DNA of 64,000 nucleotides from positions 1 through 64,000 of the forward strand of contig NZ_WTVN01000006.1 of assembly GCF_012910905.1 (NCBI RefSeq), in the 5' to 3' direction. Each line of letters opens with the position of its first letter. Within the stretch, counting starts at the first letter, position 1. Shown here piece by piece: positions 1 through 8,389 of the stretch. The notes beneath the pieces are model-generated. The model ran no database searches and was not told the origin of the DNA. It saw only the letters and a list, made by a program, of their open reading frames with translations. The stretch comes from Aromatoleum toluvorans. GTDB taxonomy: Bacteria; Pseudomonadota; Gammaproteobacteria; Burkholderiales; Rhodocyclaceae. A program made the position numbers and the translations under genes.

Positions 1-1
1 G

Positions 2-1162
2 GGACGGCGCGATCAGGTAGCCCTCGGCGGGGAGGCGGTGCTGGTCGCGCTGAGCTCGATCCACTGGCGCGAGGCGTGGAAGTACGGCATGCGCGCGTGG
101 CGCTACTGCCAGCACGACTGTGGCCATGCGGTGGCCGCGCTGTCGCTTGCCGCTGCGGCGCTCGGCTGGTCTGCGCGCGTGCTCGACCGCGTCGGCGACG
201 ACGCCATCGCCCGCCTGGCCGGACTCGACCGCAAGGGTGATTTCGGCACCGCCGAGCGCGAGGCGCCCGAGGTGCTGATGTGGATCGGGGGCGCGCAGGG
301 GGAAGTCGATGTCGATGAACTCGTCGCGCTGGCGGCGGCCGCTTCGTGGCACGGGCGGGCCAACCGCCTGAGCGCCGGGCATGTCGACTGGCCCGACATC
401 GGCGTCGTCGATGCGGCGGCACGCAAGCCGCGCACCGCGGCCGCGCCGGCAGCGGCACGCCCGGCCCTGCCCCTGCCCGCGGCCGCTGCAAACGATCCGC
501 CCTTCGCGACGCTCGCGCGCCGGCGCCGCAGCGCGGTGGCCTTCGACGGCGTCACGACGATGGGCCGCGCCGCGTTCTTCGCGCTGCTCGATGCGCTGCT
601 GCCGCGTGCGCACGTTCCACCGTGGTCGGCGTGGCCGTGGCCGCCGCAGGTGCATCCGGCATTCTTCGTGCATCGCGTGGACGGGCTGGAGCCGGGGCTG
701 TACGTGCTCGTGCGCGACCCCGCGGCCCTCGCCGAGCTGCGCGCCGCGCTGCGCGCAGACTGGCTGTGGCACAAGACCGGCCCCGCGCACGTGCCGCTCT
801 ACCTGCTGATTCCCTACGACCTGCGTGCGGCGGCGCAGCTGGTGAGCTGCCACCAGGAGATCGCCGCCGATTCGTGCTTCGCGCTCGGCATGCTGGCGCA
901 CACGGGGCTCGTCGCGCGCGAGCCGTGGCGCTATGCGCAGCTCTATCGCGAGTGCGGCCTGATCGGCCAGGTGCTCTATCTCGAAGCGGAAGCGGCGGGC
1001 CTGCGCGGCACCGGCATCGGTTGCTTCTTCGACGACGCGATGCACGAACTGCTGGGCCTCACGGGCGATGCGTGGCAGAGCCTGTACCACTTCACCGTCG
1101 GCGGGCCGATCGAGGATGCGCGCCTGAGTTCGCTGCCGCCGTACGCCGGACGCGGTGGCTGA
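2..1162 (+). CDS. SagB/ThcOx-type nitroreductase-family dehydrogenase, 5'-truncated by window edge
   Basis: The frame is open to the left edge, so the true start lies outside the window; a GTG at position 38 is internal. The visible part resembles SagB/ThcOx FMN-dependent dehydrogenases. Near the start is the family segment SSIHWREAWKYG...WRYCQHDCGHA, the end of a first nitroreductase-like module. A Pro/Ala-rich linker follows, then a second module beginning ARRRRSAVAFDG and ending in GTGIGCFFDDAMHELLG and YHFTVGGPIED. Family members oxidise azoline rings in peptide natural products, but many tandem-domain homologues sit in genomes without such clusters, and no precursor peptide or cyclodehydratase is visible here. 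The substrate is therefore unknown. Confidence 0.75.
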   Translation, partial: GRRDQVALGGEAVLVALSSIHWREAWKYGMRAWRYCQHDCGHAVAALSLAAAALGWSARVLDRVGDDAIARLAGLDRKGDFGTAEREAPEVLMWIGGAQGEVDVDELVALAAAASWHGRANRLSAGHVDWPDIGVVDAAARKPRTAAAPAAARPALPLPAAAANDPPFATLARRRRSAVAFDGVTTMGRAAFFALLDALLPRAHVPPWSAWPWPPQVHPAFFVHRVDGLEPGLYVLVRDPAALAELRAALRADWLWHKTGPAHVPLYLLIPYDLRAAAQLVSCHQEIAADSCFALGMLAHTGLVAREPWRYAQLYRECGLIGQVLYLEAEAAGLRGTGIGCFFDDAMHELLGLTGDAWQSLYHFTVGGPIEDARLSSLPPYAGRGG

Positions 1163-1320
1163 AACGGTCCCGCTCGCGCGCTGCCGTTGTCGGCGGCGCC
1201 GAAAACTCGCGCCGGACGCGATGGTCATAGCCACATGGAGGCCGGTGCGGCGGGGGCGGTGCGGATTCGATGGCGGCCGCGGCGTGGCGCGTCGCAGGCG
1301 ACCCGGGCAAGGAGGTCGTC

Positions 1321-1839
1321 ATGAGAGGCTTGAGGAGGCTGTATTTCCTGCTACCCGATGTCGGAATCGTGCGCAGGATCGTCGATGAGCTGCTGCTCGC
1401 CCATATCCCCTACGAACACATCCATGTGCTGGCGCGCGCCGAGACGCCGCTCGAGGAGCTCCCCGAGGCCGGCGTCGCGCAGCGCACCGACCTCGTGCCG
1501 GCGATCGAACGCGGGCTGGCCGTCGGCGGCACGGTGGGCGTGCTCGCCGGGCTGGCAGCGCTGGTGTTTCCGCCGGCCGGCATGGTCGCGGCGGGGGGGG
1601 CCATCCTGTTCGGCGCCCTCGGCGGGGCGGGCTTCGGCGCCTGGGTGTCGGCGATGATCGGGGTCGGCATGCCCAACTCGCATCTCGCGCGCTTCGAGGC
1701 CGCGATCGGGCAGGGCATGCTGCTGATGATGGTCGATGTGCCGAAGGACCGCGTCGAGGAGTTCGAGGACATGATCCGGCAGCATCATCCCGAGGCCGAC
1801 ATCGAGGGCACGGAACCGACCATTCCGGCGTTTCCATAA
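1321..1839 (+). CDS. Small DUF1269-like membrane-associated protein
   Basis: 172-residue protein. The ATG at 1321 is chosen because AAGGAGGT lies immediately upstream; an earlier in-frame ATG at 1270 has no such site. Residues about 1-60 form a soluble alpha/beta-looking segment with an acidic patch (ETPLEELPEAG). Residues about 62-110 are Gly/Ala-rich and hydrophobic, consistent with two short membrane hairpins. The tail is soluble and acidic and ends in TIPAFP. This matches the general pattern of DUF1269-type proteins, for which no reaction is established. It precedes the cytochrome oxidase genes by 45 bp and may be co-transcribed with them. The family assignment is by appearance only. Confidence 0.6.
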   Translation: MRGLRRLYFLLPDVGIVRRIVDELLLAHIPYEHIHVLARAETPLEELPEAGVAQRTDLVPAIERGLAVGGTVGVLAGLAALVFPPAGMVAAGGAILFGALGGAGFGAWVSAMIGVGMPNSHLARFEAAIGQGMLLMMVDVPKDRVEEFEDMIRQHHPEADIEGTEPTIPAFP

Positions 1840-1884
1840 GACAAAGACAACGCCCGCGGGCGGGCAGCGACCGGAGGACGGTCC

Positions 1885-2685
1885 ATGGCAATGGTAATCG
1901 CGCTGGTGGTGATCGTCGTCGCGTCGGTGGTGTTCCACTTTGCCAGCCCGTGGTGGTTCACGCCGCTGGCGTCGAACTGGGAGCAGCTCGACGACACGAT
2001 CCTGATCACGCTGGTGATCACCGGCGCGGTGTTCGTGGCGGTGAACCTGTTCGTCGCGGTGGCGATCCTGCGCTTCCGCCATCGCGAGGGGCATCGTGCT
2101 GCCTTCGAGCCGGAGAATCGGCGCCTCGAAGGGCGGCTGACGCTGCTGACGACGGTCGGCATCGTCGCGATGCTCGCGCCGGGCCTGTACGTGTATTCGG
2201 AGATGATCGGCCCGCCGGCCGACGCGACCGGGGTCGAGGTGCTGGGCCAGCAGTGGCAGTGGCGCTTCCGCTTTCCCGGTGCCGATGGCCGCCTGGGGCG
2301 CACCGACACGCGTTTCGTCGCCCTGGACAATCCCTTCGGCGTGAATCCGGACGATCCCGCCGGGCGTGACGACGTGCTCGTCGACAGCCCCGAGCTGCAC
2401 CTGCCGCTCGGCCGCCCGGTGCTGTTGCTGCTGCGCTCGCGCGACGTGCTGCACGATTTCTTCGTGCCGCAGTTCCGCGCCAAGATGGACCTGGTGCCGG
2501 GCCTGGTGTCGCGCTTCTGGTTCACGCCGACGCGCGCCGGCCGCTTCGAGGTCCTGTGCGCCGAGCTGTGCGGGCTCGCGCACTACAACATGCGCGGCCT
2601 TGTCGTCGTCGAGGACGAGGCCGCGTTCCGCACCTGGCTTGCCGCCCAGCCGACCTTCGTCGCGGCGGGAGGGGAGGGGCGATGA
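1885..2685 (+). CDS. ctaC: Cytochrome c oxidase subunit II
   Basis: 266-residue subunit carrying the CuA centre that accepts electrons from cytochrome c. There is an N-terminal hydrophobic segment (about 2-20), transmembrane helices at about 38-63 and 85-106, and then the periplasmic cupredoxin domain. The CuA ligands are all visible: H190 in RDVLHDFF, and C225, E227, C229, H233 and M236 in CAELCGLAHYNM. The QQWQW aromatic patch (122-126) of the electron entry site is also present. There is no fused C-terminal haem c motif (CxxCH), so this is not a caa3-type subunit. GGAGGAC lies just upstream of the ATG. The stop overlaps the subunit I start (ATGA), indicating translational coupling. Confidence 0.93.
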   Translation: MAMVIALVVIVVASVVFHFASPWWFTPLASNWEQLDDTILITLVITGAVFVAVNLFVAVAILRFRHREGHRAAFEPENRRLEGRLTLLTTVGIVAMLAPGLYVYSEMIGPPADATGVEVLGQQWQWRFRFPGADGRLGRTDTRFVALDNPFGVNPDDPAGRDDVLVDSPELHLPLGRPVLLLLRSRDVLHDFFVPQFRAKMDLVPGLVSRFWFTPTRAGRFEVLCAELCGLAHYNMRGLVVVEDEAAFRTWLAAQPTFVAAGGEGR

Positions 2686-4445
2686 GCGAGCACGATGCGC
2701 ACGGCGAACCGCGCAGCTTCTGGACGAAATACGTGTGGAGCCAGGACCACAAGGTCATCGCGATCCAGTACAGCCTCACCGCGATCGCCGTCGGGCTGGT
2801 CGCACTCGTGCTGTCGAACCTGATGCGCCTGCAGCTGGGCTTTCCCGGCGCCTTTCCCTTCATCGATCCGGCGCGCTATTACCAGTTCGTGACGATGCAC
2901 GGGATGATCATGGTGATCTACCTGCTCACCGCGCTCTTCCTCGGCGGCTTCGGCAACTACCTGATCCCGCTGATGGTCGGCGCGCGCGACATGGTCTTCC
3001 CCTACCTCAACATGCTGTCGTTCTGGATGTACCTGCTCGCGGTGCTGGTGCTGATGGCCGGCTTCTTCGTGCCCGGCGGGCCGACCGGCGCGGGCTGGAC
3101 GCTGTACCCGCCGCAGGCGATCCTCCCCGGTACGCCCGGCACCGAATGGGGCATCGTGCTGATGCTGGTGTCGCTGCTGATCTTCATCGTCGCGGCGACG
3201 ATGGGCGGCCTCAACTACGTCACCACCGTGCTGCAGGCGCGCACCCGCGGCATGACGCTGCTGCGCCTGCCGCTCACGGTGTGGGGCATCTTCGTCGCGT
3301 CCATCCTCGCGCTGTTCGCGTTTCCCGCGCTGTTCGTGAGCGGCGTGATGATGCTGTTCGACAAGCTGCTCGGCACCAGCTTCTTCATGCCGGCGATCGT
3401 GTCGATGGGGCAGCCGCTCAAGCACGCCGGCGGCAGCCCGGTGCTGTTCCAGCATCTGTTCTGGTTCTTCGGCCACCCCGAGGTGTACATCGTCGCGCTG
3501 CCCGCCTTCGGCATCATCTCGGACCTGATCAGCACCCATGCGAGGAAGAACATCTTCGGCTACCGCATGATGGTGTGGGCGATCGTCGCGATCGGCGGGC
3601 TCTCGTTCGTCGTGTGGGCGCACCACATGTACGTCTCGGGCATGAATCCGTACTTCGGCTACTTCTTCGCGACGACCACGCTGGTCATCGCGGTGCCGAC
3701 CGCGATCAAGGTGTACAACTGGGTGCTGACGCTGTGGCGTGGCGACATCCACCTGCGCGTGCCGATGCTGTTCGCGATCGGCTTCATCAGCACCTTCGCG
3801 ATCGGCGGGCTGACGGGGCTCTTCCTCGGCAACGTCAGCGTCGACATCCCGCTGTCGGACACCTATTTCGTCGTCGCCCACTTCCACATGGTGATGGGCG
3901 TGTCGCCGGTCCTCGCGATCTTCGGCGGCATCTATCACTGGTACCCGAAGCTGACCGGGCGCCTGCTCGACGAGCGCCTCGGCAAGCTGCACTTCTGGGT
4001 GACCTTCCTCGGCACCTACGCGATCTACATGCCGATGCACTACCTCGGCTTCCTCGGCATGCCGCGGCGCTATTACGCGTACGAGGGCTACGAATTCATC
4101 CCCGCGTCGGCGCAGGACCTCAACGCCTTCATCACCGTCGCGGCGCTGGTGGTCGGCGTCACGCAGCTCGTGTTCCTGTTCAACCTCGCGTGGAGCCTGC
4201 GCCACGGCCGGCCGGCGGGGCCGAACCCGTGGGGCGCGACGACGCTTGAGTGGCAGACGCCGGACACGCCGCCGCGGCACGGCAACTGGGGCGAGACGCT
4301 GCCCGAGGTGCATCGCTGGGCCTACGACTACAGCGTGCCCGGCGCCGCGCGCGACTTCATCCCGCAGAACGTGCCGCAGTCGGCGGCGCCCGCGGGCGAC
4401 GACGCGCCGCCCGCCGATCGGCACGCAGGGGAGGGCCACGCATGA
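2682..4445 (+). CDS. ctaD: Cytochrome c oxidase subunit I
   Basis: 587-residue haem-copper oxidase catalytic subunit. Metal ligands can be placed: H73 (TMHGMIM) and H402 for low-spin haem a, H400 for the haem of the active site, and H265, H314 and H315 for CuB. Y269 in GHPEVYI is the cross-linked tyrosine of A-family oxidases. About twelve hydrophobic helices are present, and the C-terminal tail is soluble and Pro/Asp-rich. The ATG at 2682 overlaps the subunit II stop, and its own stop overlaps the next start. The layout, subunit II then I then two III-type genes, resembles the alternative CoxMNOP-type oxidases known from rhizobia rather than the ctaCDGE layout. No ctaG or haem A synthesis genes are in the window. 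Confidence 0.94.
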   Translation: MSEHDAHGEPRSFWTKYVWSQDHKVIAIQYSLTAIAVGLVALVLSNLMRLQLGFPGAFPFIDPARYYQFVTMHGMIMVIYLLTALFLGGFGNYLIPLMVGARDMVFPYLNMLSFWMYLLAVLVLMAGFFVPGGPTGAGWTLYPPQAILPGTPGTEWGIVLMLVSLLIFIVAATMGGLNYVTTVLQARTRGMTLLRLPLTVWGIFVASILALFAFPALFVSGVMMLFDKLLGTSFFMPAIVSMGQPLKHAGGSPVLFQHLFWFFGHPEVYIVALPAFGIISDLISTHARKNIFGYRMMVWAIVAIGGLSFVVWAHHMYVSGMNPYFGYFFATTTLVIAVPTAIKVYNWVLTLWRGDIHLRVPMLFAIGFISTFAIGGLTGLFLGNVSVDIPLSDTYFVVAHFHMVMGVSPVLAIFGGIYHWYPKLTGRLLDERLGKLHFWVTFLGTYAIYMPMHYLGFLGMPRRYYAYEGYEFIPASAQDLNAFITVAALVVGVTQLVFLFNLAWSLRHGRPAGPNPWGATTLEWQTPDTPPRHGNWGETLPEVHRWAYDYSVPGAARDFIPQNVPQSAAPAGDDAPPADRHAGEGHA

Positions 4446-5122
4446 GCGCGCGCTCGGGCATCCTCGCCGCCCTCGCGACGAAACCGTGGCTGCCGCAGCC
4501 GCTGCCGCCCGTGGCGGCGCCGCGCCTGCCGGCCGCGACGGTGGGGCTGCGCGTGCTGCTGGGCGTGATCGGCGTGCTGTTCGGCCTGTTCGCGATCGCG
4601 CTGCTGGTGCGCGCGCGCCTGCCGGACTGGCAGCCGCTCGCGGGCACGCCGACGAGCCCGCTCGCGGGGCTGGGGCCGCTGTGGACGAACACGGCGCTGC
4701 TTGCGGCGAGCAGCCTGGCCTTGCAGGCGGCGAGCGGCGCGGCGCGGCGCGGCCGGCTTGCGGCGACGCGCTTCGGGCTGGTGCTGGCGGGCGCCGCCGC
4801 GCTCGCCTTCCTCGCCGGGCAGGGGTGGGTGTGGTGGCTCTTCATCGCCACGGGCCATTTCGTCGCGAGTCATCCGGCAGCGAGCTTCTTCTACCTGCTC
4901 ACCGGCGTGCACGGCCTGCATCTCGCCGGCGGCCTGGTCGCGCTGGGGCGCAGCGTCGCGCGGGCGTGGCGCGAGCGGTCGTGCGTGCGCGTGCACGCCG
5001 GGGTGGCGCGTTGTGCGCTGTACTGGCATTTCCTGTTCGCCGTGTGGCTCGTGCTCTTCGCGCTGCTCGCCAGCCCGCCCGCGACGCTTGCCGCGCTGGC
5101 CGACATCTGCGGCATCCGCTGA
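4442..5122 (+). CDS. Cytochrome c oxidase subunit III-like protein (diverged)
   Basis: 226-residue integral membrane protein starting at an ATG that overlaps the subunit I stop by four bases. It has about five hydrophobic helices. The C-terminal half keeps the subunit III hallmarks FFYLLTGVHGLHLAGG and ALYWHFLFAVWLVLF, while the N-terminal third is Pro/Ala-rich and diverged. It lies between subunit I and a more canonical subunit III gene, so the operon encodes two III-type proteins, as in CoxO/CoxP arrangements. It probably stabilises the oxidase complex in the membrane. Whether both III-type proteins occur in one complex cannot be told from sequence. Confidence 0.85.
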   Translation: MSARSGILAALATKPWLPQPLPPVAAPRLPAATVGLRVLLGVIGVLFGLFAIALLVRARLPDWQPLAGTPTSPLAGLGPLWTNTALLAASSLALQAASGAARRGRLAATRFGLVLAGAAALAFLAGQGWVWWLFIATGHFVASHPAASFFYLLTGVHGLHLAGGLVALGRSVARAWRERSCVRVHAGVARCALYWHFLFAVWLVLFALLASPPATLAALADICGIR

Positions 5123-5137
5123 GGGAGGAGGTGCACC

Positions 5138-5821
5138 ATGACCACGATCGCACCCCCCGCTGCCGGCACCGCCGCGAGCGGCTGGCGCGGCCTCGTCGCC
5201 GACTGGTCCGGCGACCGCCTGGCCTTCGCGGTGCCGTGGGGCAAGGCGATGATGTGGATCTTCCTGATCTCCGACACCTTCATCTTCGGCTGCTTCCTCA
5301 CCGGCTACATGACGGTGCGCATCGCGACCACCGCCGCCTGGCCGAACCCGTCCGAGGTCTTCGCGCTCACCATCGGCGGCGCGAGCGTGCCGCTGATCCT
5401 GATCGCGATCATGACCTTCATCCTCATCACCAGCAGCGGCACGATGGCGATGGCGGTGAACTGCGCCTACCGCCGCGACCGGGTGCGCTGCGCGGCGCTG
5501 ATGCTGGCGACCGCGCTGCTCGGCGCGAGCTTCGTCGGCATGCAGGCCTTCGAATGGAGCAAGCTGATCGCCGAGGGCGTGCGCCCGTGGAGCAACCCGA
5601 TGGGGGCCGCGCAGTTCGGCGCGAGCTTCTTCATGATCACCGGCTTCCACGGCCTGCACGTGAGCGTCGGCGTGATCTACCTCCTGACCATCGCCGCGCG
5701 CGTGCTCGGCGGACGCTACGAGGCGCGCGGCGACTACACCATCGTCGAGATCGCGGGCCTGTACTGGCACTTCGTCGACCTCGTGTGGGTGTTCATCTTC
5801 GCGCTGTTCTACCTGTGGTAG
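5138..5821 (+). CDS. ctaE: Cytochrome c oxidase subunit III
   Basis: 227-residue membrane protein preceded by a strong GGGAGGAGGT site. Family motifs include AMMWIFLISDTFIFGCFLTG in helix 1, GASFFMITGFHGLHVSVGVI with the His-Gly-Leu-His element, and GLYWHFVDLVWVFIFALFYL at the C-terminus. Subunit III does not carry redox metals; it stabilises the complex and supports proton uptake. It is the more canonical of the two tandem subunit III-type genes and lies 15 bp after the first. Confidence 0.9.
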   Translation: MTTIAPPAAGTAASGWRGLVADWSGDRLAFAVPWGKAMMWIFLISDTFIFGCFLTGYMTVRIATTAAWPNPSEVFALTIGGASVPLILIAIMTFILITSSGTMAMAVNCAYRRDRVRCAALMLATALLGASFVGMQAFEWSKLIAEGVRPWSNPMGAAQFGASFFMITGFHGLHVSVGVIYLLTIAARVLGGRYEARGDYTIVEIAGLYWHFVDLVWVFIFALFYLW

Positions 5822-5835
5822 GGGAGGGCACGGCC

Positions 5836-6153
5836 ATGGACCATGCGTCCGGACAGCAGCATCCGATCGGCGTCTACCTGAAGGTGTGGGCCCTGCTCTT
5901 CGTGCTGAGCACGATGTCCTACCTGGTCGACTACTTCCACCTCCAGGGCCTGCTGCGCTGGAGCCTGATCGTCGTCTTCATGCTGATGAAGGCGAGCCTG
6001 ATCGTGGCCGTGTTCATGCACCTGCGCTGGGAGCGGCTGGCGCTGGTGTATGCGATCCTGGTGCCGCCGCTGTGCGTGCTGGTGCTCGTCGCCCTGATGG
6101 TGCTCGAGGGCGACTACATCTTCCTCACGCGCGGCGCGTTCTTCGGCGGCTAG
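5836..6153 (+). CDS. Cytochrome c oxidase subunit IV-like (prokaryotic) protein
   Basis: 105-residue protein with three hydrophobic helices (about 14-32, 38-58 and 66-88). It includes the conserved LMKASLIVAVFMHLRWE segment typical of prokaryotic oxidase subunit IV/CyoD-like proteins. It begins 14 bp after the subunit III stop and ends the oxidase operon. It is likely a structural subunit of the oxidase encoded upstream. It converges tail to tail with the bacterioferritin gene, 10 bp away. Confidence 0.85.
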   Translation: MDHASGQQHPIGVYLKVWALLFVLSTMSYLVDYFHLQGLLRWSLIVVFMLMKASLIVAVFMHLRWERLALVYAILVPPLCVLVLVALMVLEGDYIFLTRGAFFGG

Positions 6154-6169
6154 GCGCTAGGCGCTAGGC
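6149..6169. repeat. Three tandem copies of a 7-bp unit (gctaggc) between convergent stops
   Basis: Three perfect head-to-tail copies of gctaggc span the TAG stop of the subunit IV gene (plus strand) and the TAG stop of the bacterioferritin gene (minus strand). The unit contains CTAG, so it supplies stop codons on both strands. It looks like slippage duplication; no function is implied. Confidence 0.8.
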
Positions 6170-6631
6170 CGGCGGCGTCGGCGAGAAGGCCGTGAGGTCG
6201 CCCGGCTTGCGCAGCATCTTGTCGACTTCGGCGAGATGCAGCTCCTCGGCCTGCACCATCTGGCGCGCATATTCCTCGAGCGCGACCGAGCGATCCGCGA
6301 CCAGCGCGAGCAGCTCGTGATAGAGCTTCAGCGCGGCGCGCTCCGCGTCGAGCGATTCGCGCAGCATCGCGCCGATGTCGTGCTGGTGCGAGTCGAGCAG
6401 CGCGCCGATCGCGAGCGAGGGGTGGGCGCCCAGCGTGGTGATCCATTCGCCGGCCGCGCGCGCGTGCTGCAGCGATTCGTCGGCTTGCGTGTTGAGCCAC
6501 GACACGATCGGAATGCGTCCGAAGCCGAACACGAGGAAGGAGTAATGCGTGTAGCGCACGACCCCGGCGAGTTCCGCTTCGAGGATCCGGTTCAGTGCCG
6601 CAACGACCGCTTCCTTGTCGAGTTCCGCCAT
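6164..6631 (-). CDS. Bacterioferritin-family ferritin-like protein
   Basis: 155-residue four-helix ferritin-like protein. Candidate di-iron ligands fall in the expected order: E20 (helix A), E52 and H56 in ADESLQHA (helix B), E97 in DAERAALKLYHELL (helix C), and E129/H132 in AEELHLAEVD (helix D). This is the pattern of the bacterioferritin/ferritin-like domain, used to oxidise and store iron or to detoxify peroxide. Met and Lys content is low, and a haem-ligand methionine at the usual position cannot be assigned with confidence. It lies downstream of a universal stress protein gene on the same strand. It could be a ferritin-like protein that does not form a cage. Confidence 0.8.
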   Translation of the reverse strand: MAELDKEAVVAALNRILEAELAGVVRYTHYSFLVFGFGRIPIVSWLNTQADESLQHARAAGEWITTLGAHPSLAIGALLDSHQHDIGAMLRESLDAERAALKLYHELLALVADRSVALEEYARQMVQAEELHLAEVDKMLRKPGDLTAFSPTPPA

Positions 6632-6732
6632 GATGTCCCCTCCTAGGTCCGCCGCCGTGCGGTCACGGCGCCGCTACCCCACTCTAGACCACCGCGATGG
6701 CGGCCGCAGGAAGCGGGTGAGGGGCGGGCAGA

Positions 6733-7170
6733 TCAGCCCGGCGGCAGCGGCTTCACGAGGGTCACCGGGACCGGCGAACGCTCCAGCACGCCTTTGGCGA
6801 CGGAGCCGAGCAGCGCCTGCAGCAGCGCGCCGCGGCCGTGCGTGCCCATGACGATCTGGTCGAAGCGGTGCTCGGTGGCGTAGCGGACGATGGTGTCGGC
6901 GATGTGGCCGACCGCGATGTGATGGCTGTACGGCATGCCGGCCGTGTCGAGCGCCGCGCGCGCGGTCGCCAGCGCGGCGAGCCCTTCCTCGCGGTACCAG
7001 GTTTCGAGGTTGTCGCGGCTGACGAAGCTGCGCGCGTGCCCGTCGACGGGGATCTGCACGTTGAGCAGGTGGAGCTCGAGCGCGCCGCTCGCCGCGCGCA
7101 GCTTCATCAGGTGGTCGAGCACGCGGTTGGCGTTCTCCGAGCCGTCGAGGGGGATGAGCACCTTGAGCAT
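6733..7170 (-). CDS. Universal stress protein (UspA family)
   Basis: 145-residue single Usp domain. The start at 7170 (MLKVLIPLDGSENA) is preceded by AAGGAGATCGTG and gives the usual length. The nucleotide-binding signature GTHGRGALLQALLGSVAKG followed by VLERSPVPVTLV is intact, so it probably belongs to the ATP-binding Usp branch. DGSENA near the N-terminus is the typical first loop. It lies 22 bp downstream of the TerC gene, on the same strand, and may share its transcript. The exact physiological trigger is not visible. Confidence 0.9.
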   Translation of the reverse strand: MLKVLIPLDGSENANRVLDHLMKLRAASGALELHLLNVQIPVDGHARSFVSRDNLETWYREEGLAALATARAALDTAGMPYSHHIAVGHIADTIVRYATEHRFDQIVMGTHGRGALLQALLGSVAKGVLERSPVPVTLVKPLPPG

Positions 7171-7192
7171 CACGATCTCCTTGTCCGCCCGG

Positions 7193-7939
7193 TCAGTGGC
7201 GCCGGGAATGGCTGTCGCCGGTGTCTTCGACCGCGAGCTCGACGAGCGGCGCCTGCGCCCCCGCCTTGCGTTGCGCGAGCCACGTGCCGAGCGCGACGAC
7301 GAGCACCGCGCCCGCGACCGAGGTCGCGTAGTGCAGCCAGCCGGGCAGGTGCTCGACATACGGCTTCACCACCACGTCACCCACCAGCATGCCACCGGCA
7401 ATCCAGCCGAGCAACGCCGCGCCCAGCGTGATGACGACCGGGAAGCGGTCCATGAGCTTGAGCACGAACTTGCTGCCCCACACGATGATCGGGATGCTGA
7501 CGACGATGCCGAACACCACCAGCGCGAGGTCGCCCTTGGCCGCGCCGGCGACCGCGATCACGTTGTCGAGGCTCATCACCGCGTCGGCGACGACGATGGT
7601 CTTGATCGCCCCGAGCAGATGCGTCGCGCCCTCGATGTTGCCGTGGCCGTCCTCGTCCTCCGGCTGCAGCAGCTTCACGCCGATCCACAAGAGCAGCAGC
7701 GCGCCGACGACCTTCAGGAAGGGCAGCGCGAGGAGCTGCAGCGCGAAGAAGATCAGCACGATGCGCAGCGCGATCGCGCCGACCACGCCCCACGCGATGC
7801 CCTTGTTGCGCTGGTGCTCGGGCAGCTTGCGGCACGCGAGCGCGATCACCACGGCGTTGTCGCCGCCGAGCAGGATGTCGATCGCGATGATCTGCAGCAC
7901 CGACACCCAGAAGGCGGCGGTCGTCAGGGTTTCGAGCAC
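7193..7939 (-). CDS. TerC-family integral membrane protein
   Basis: 248-residue membrane protein with seven to eight hydrophobic helices. Two acidic-residue motifs typical of TerC proteins are present: DILLGGDNAVVIALA near residue 20 and VADAVMSLDNVIAVAGA near residue 120. They lie in pseudo-symmetric membrane halves. Members are linked to Mn2+ or other metal-ion efflux and loading of exported proteins, and to tellurite resistance clusters. There are no ter neighbours here. I looked upstream for a yybP-ykoY-type manganese riboswitch and did not recognise one. A short charged cytoplasmic tail ends in SHSRRH. Confidence 0.88.
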   Translation of the reverse strand: MLETLTTAAFWVSVLQIIAIDILLGGDNAVVIALACRKLPEHQRNKGIAWGVVGAIALRIVLIFFALQLLALPFLKVVGALLLLWIGVKLLQPEDEDGHGNIEGATHLLGAIKTIVVADAVMSLDNVIAVAGAAKGDLALVVFGIVVSIPIIVWGSKFVLKLMDRFPVVITLGAALLGWIAGGMLVGDVVVKPYVEHLPGWLHYATSVAGAVLVVALGTWLAQRKAGAQAPLVELAVEDTGDSHSRRH

Positions 7940-8077
7940 TGCTCGTTCTCCTTGTCAGGCACGGACGTGCCGAAGGCCGCCATTGTCGCCAAGAACGGCG
8001 CTTCGGGACAGGGGCGGGCCGCGGGAACGCGCCGGCGATGCTGCCGGCGTTCGCGATTCCGGGGCCTCGTGGGCGGC

Positions 8078-8386
8078 CTACAGCGTCGCCCAGCGCGCGA
8101 ACTCGCGGCCGAAAAAGGCGATCAGCACCAGCGCGAGCGGCGCAAAGGCGACGAAGACCTTCAGCACGCGGCGGATGAAGGCGTGCGCGAGCTCCGCCTC
8201 GATGAAGCGCTGCGCGACCAGCATGCCCTTCGCCCACACGATGGCCGCGACCACCACCGGCAGCCAGGCCGCGCCGTGGAACCATTGACCGAGGCCGAGG
8301 CTCGCGAGTGTCAGCGCCACCAGGATCAGCCAGGCCGCGGTCAGCGGGGCCAGCGCGGTGGCGGGTTTCCGTTCGGTCGGGCTCAT
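8078..8386 (-). CDS. Small oxidase subunit IV / NorF-like membrane protein
   Basis: 102-residue protein with three hydrophobic helices (about 17-35, 40-52 and 76-94). It has a VWAKGMLVAQRFIEAEL segment similar in placement to the conserved part of prokaryotic oxidase subunit IV. It lies 3 bp after the norE-like gene, and in denitrifiers a NorF-type small membrane protein often occupies this place. It probably partners the NorE-like protein in maturation or stability of nitric oxide reductase or another haem-copper oxidase, but the sequence does not say which. Confidence 0.7.
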   Translation of the reverse strand: MSPTERKPATALAPLTAAWLILVALTLASLGLGQWFHGAAWLPVVVAAIVWAKGMLVAQRFIEAELAHAFIRRVLKVFVAFAPLALVLIAFFGREFARWATL

Positions 8387-8389
8387 CGT

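Noticed and set aside
2583-4439. Long minus-strand frame opposite cytochrome oxidase subunit I
   Set aside because: His/Arg/Asp-rich shadow of a gene whose metal ligands are all in place.
7940-8077. Possible manganese (yybP-ykoY) riboswitch upstream of terC
   Set aside because: No conserved loop sequence or paired helices of that class were visible. Only a GC-rich hairpin (about 8030-8055) without a U-tract is present.
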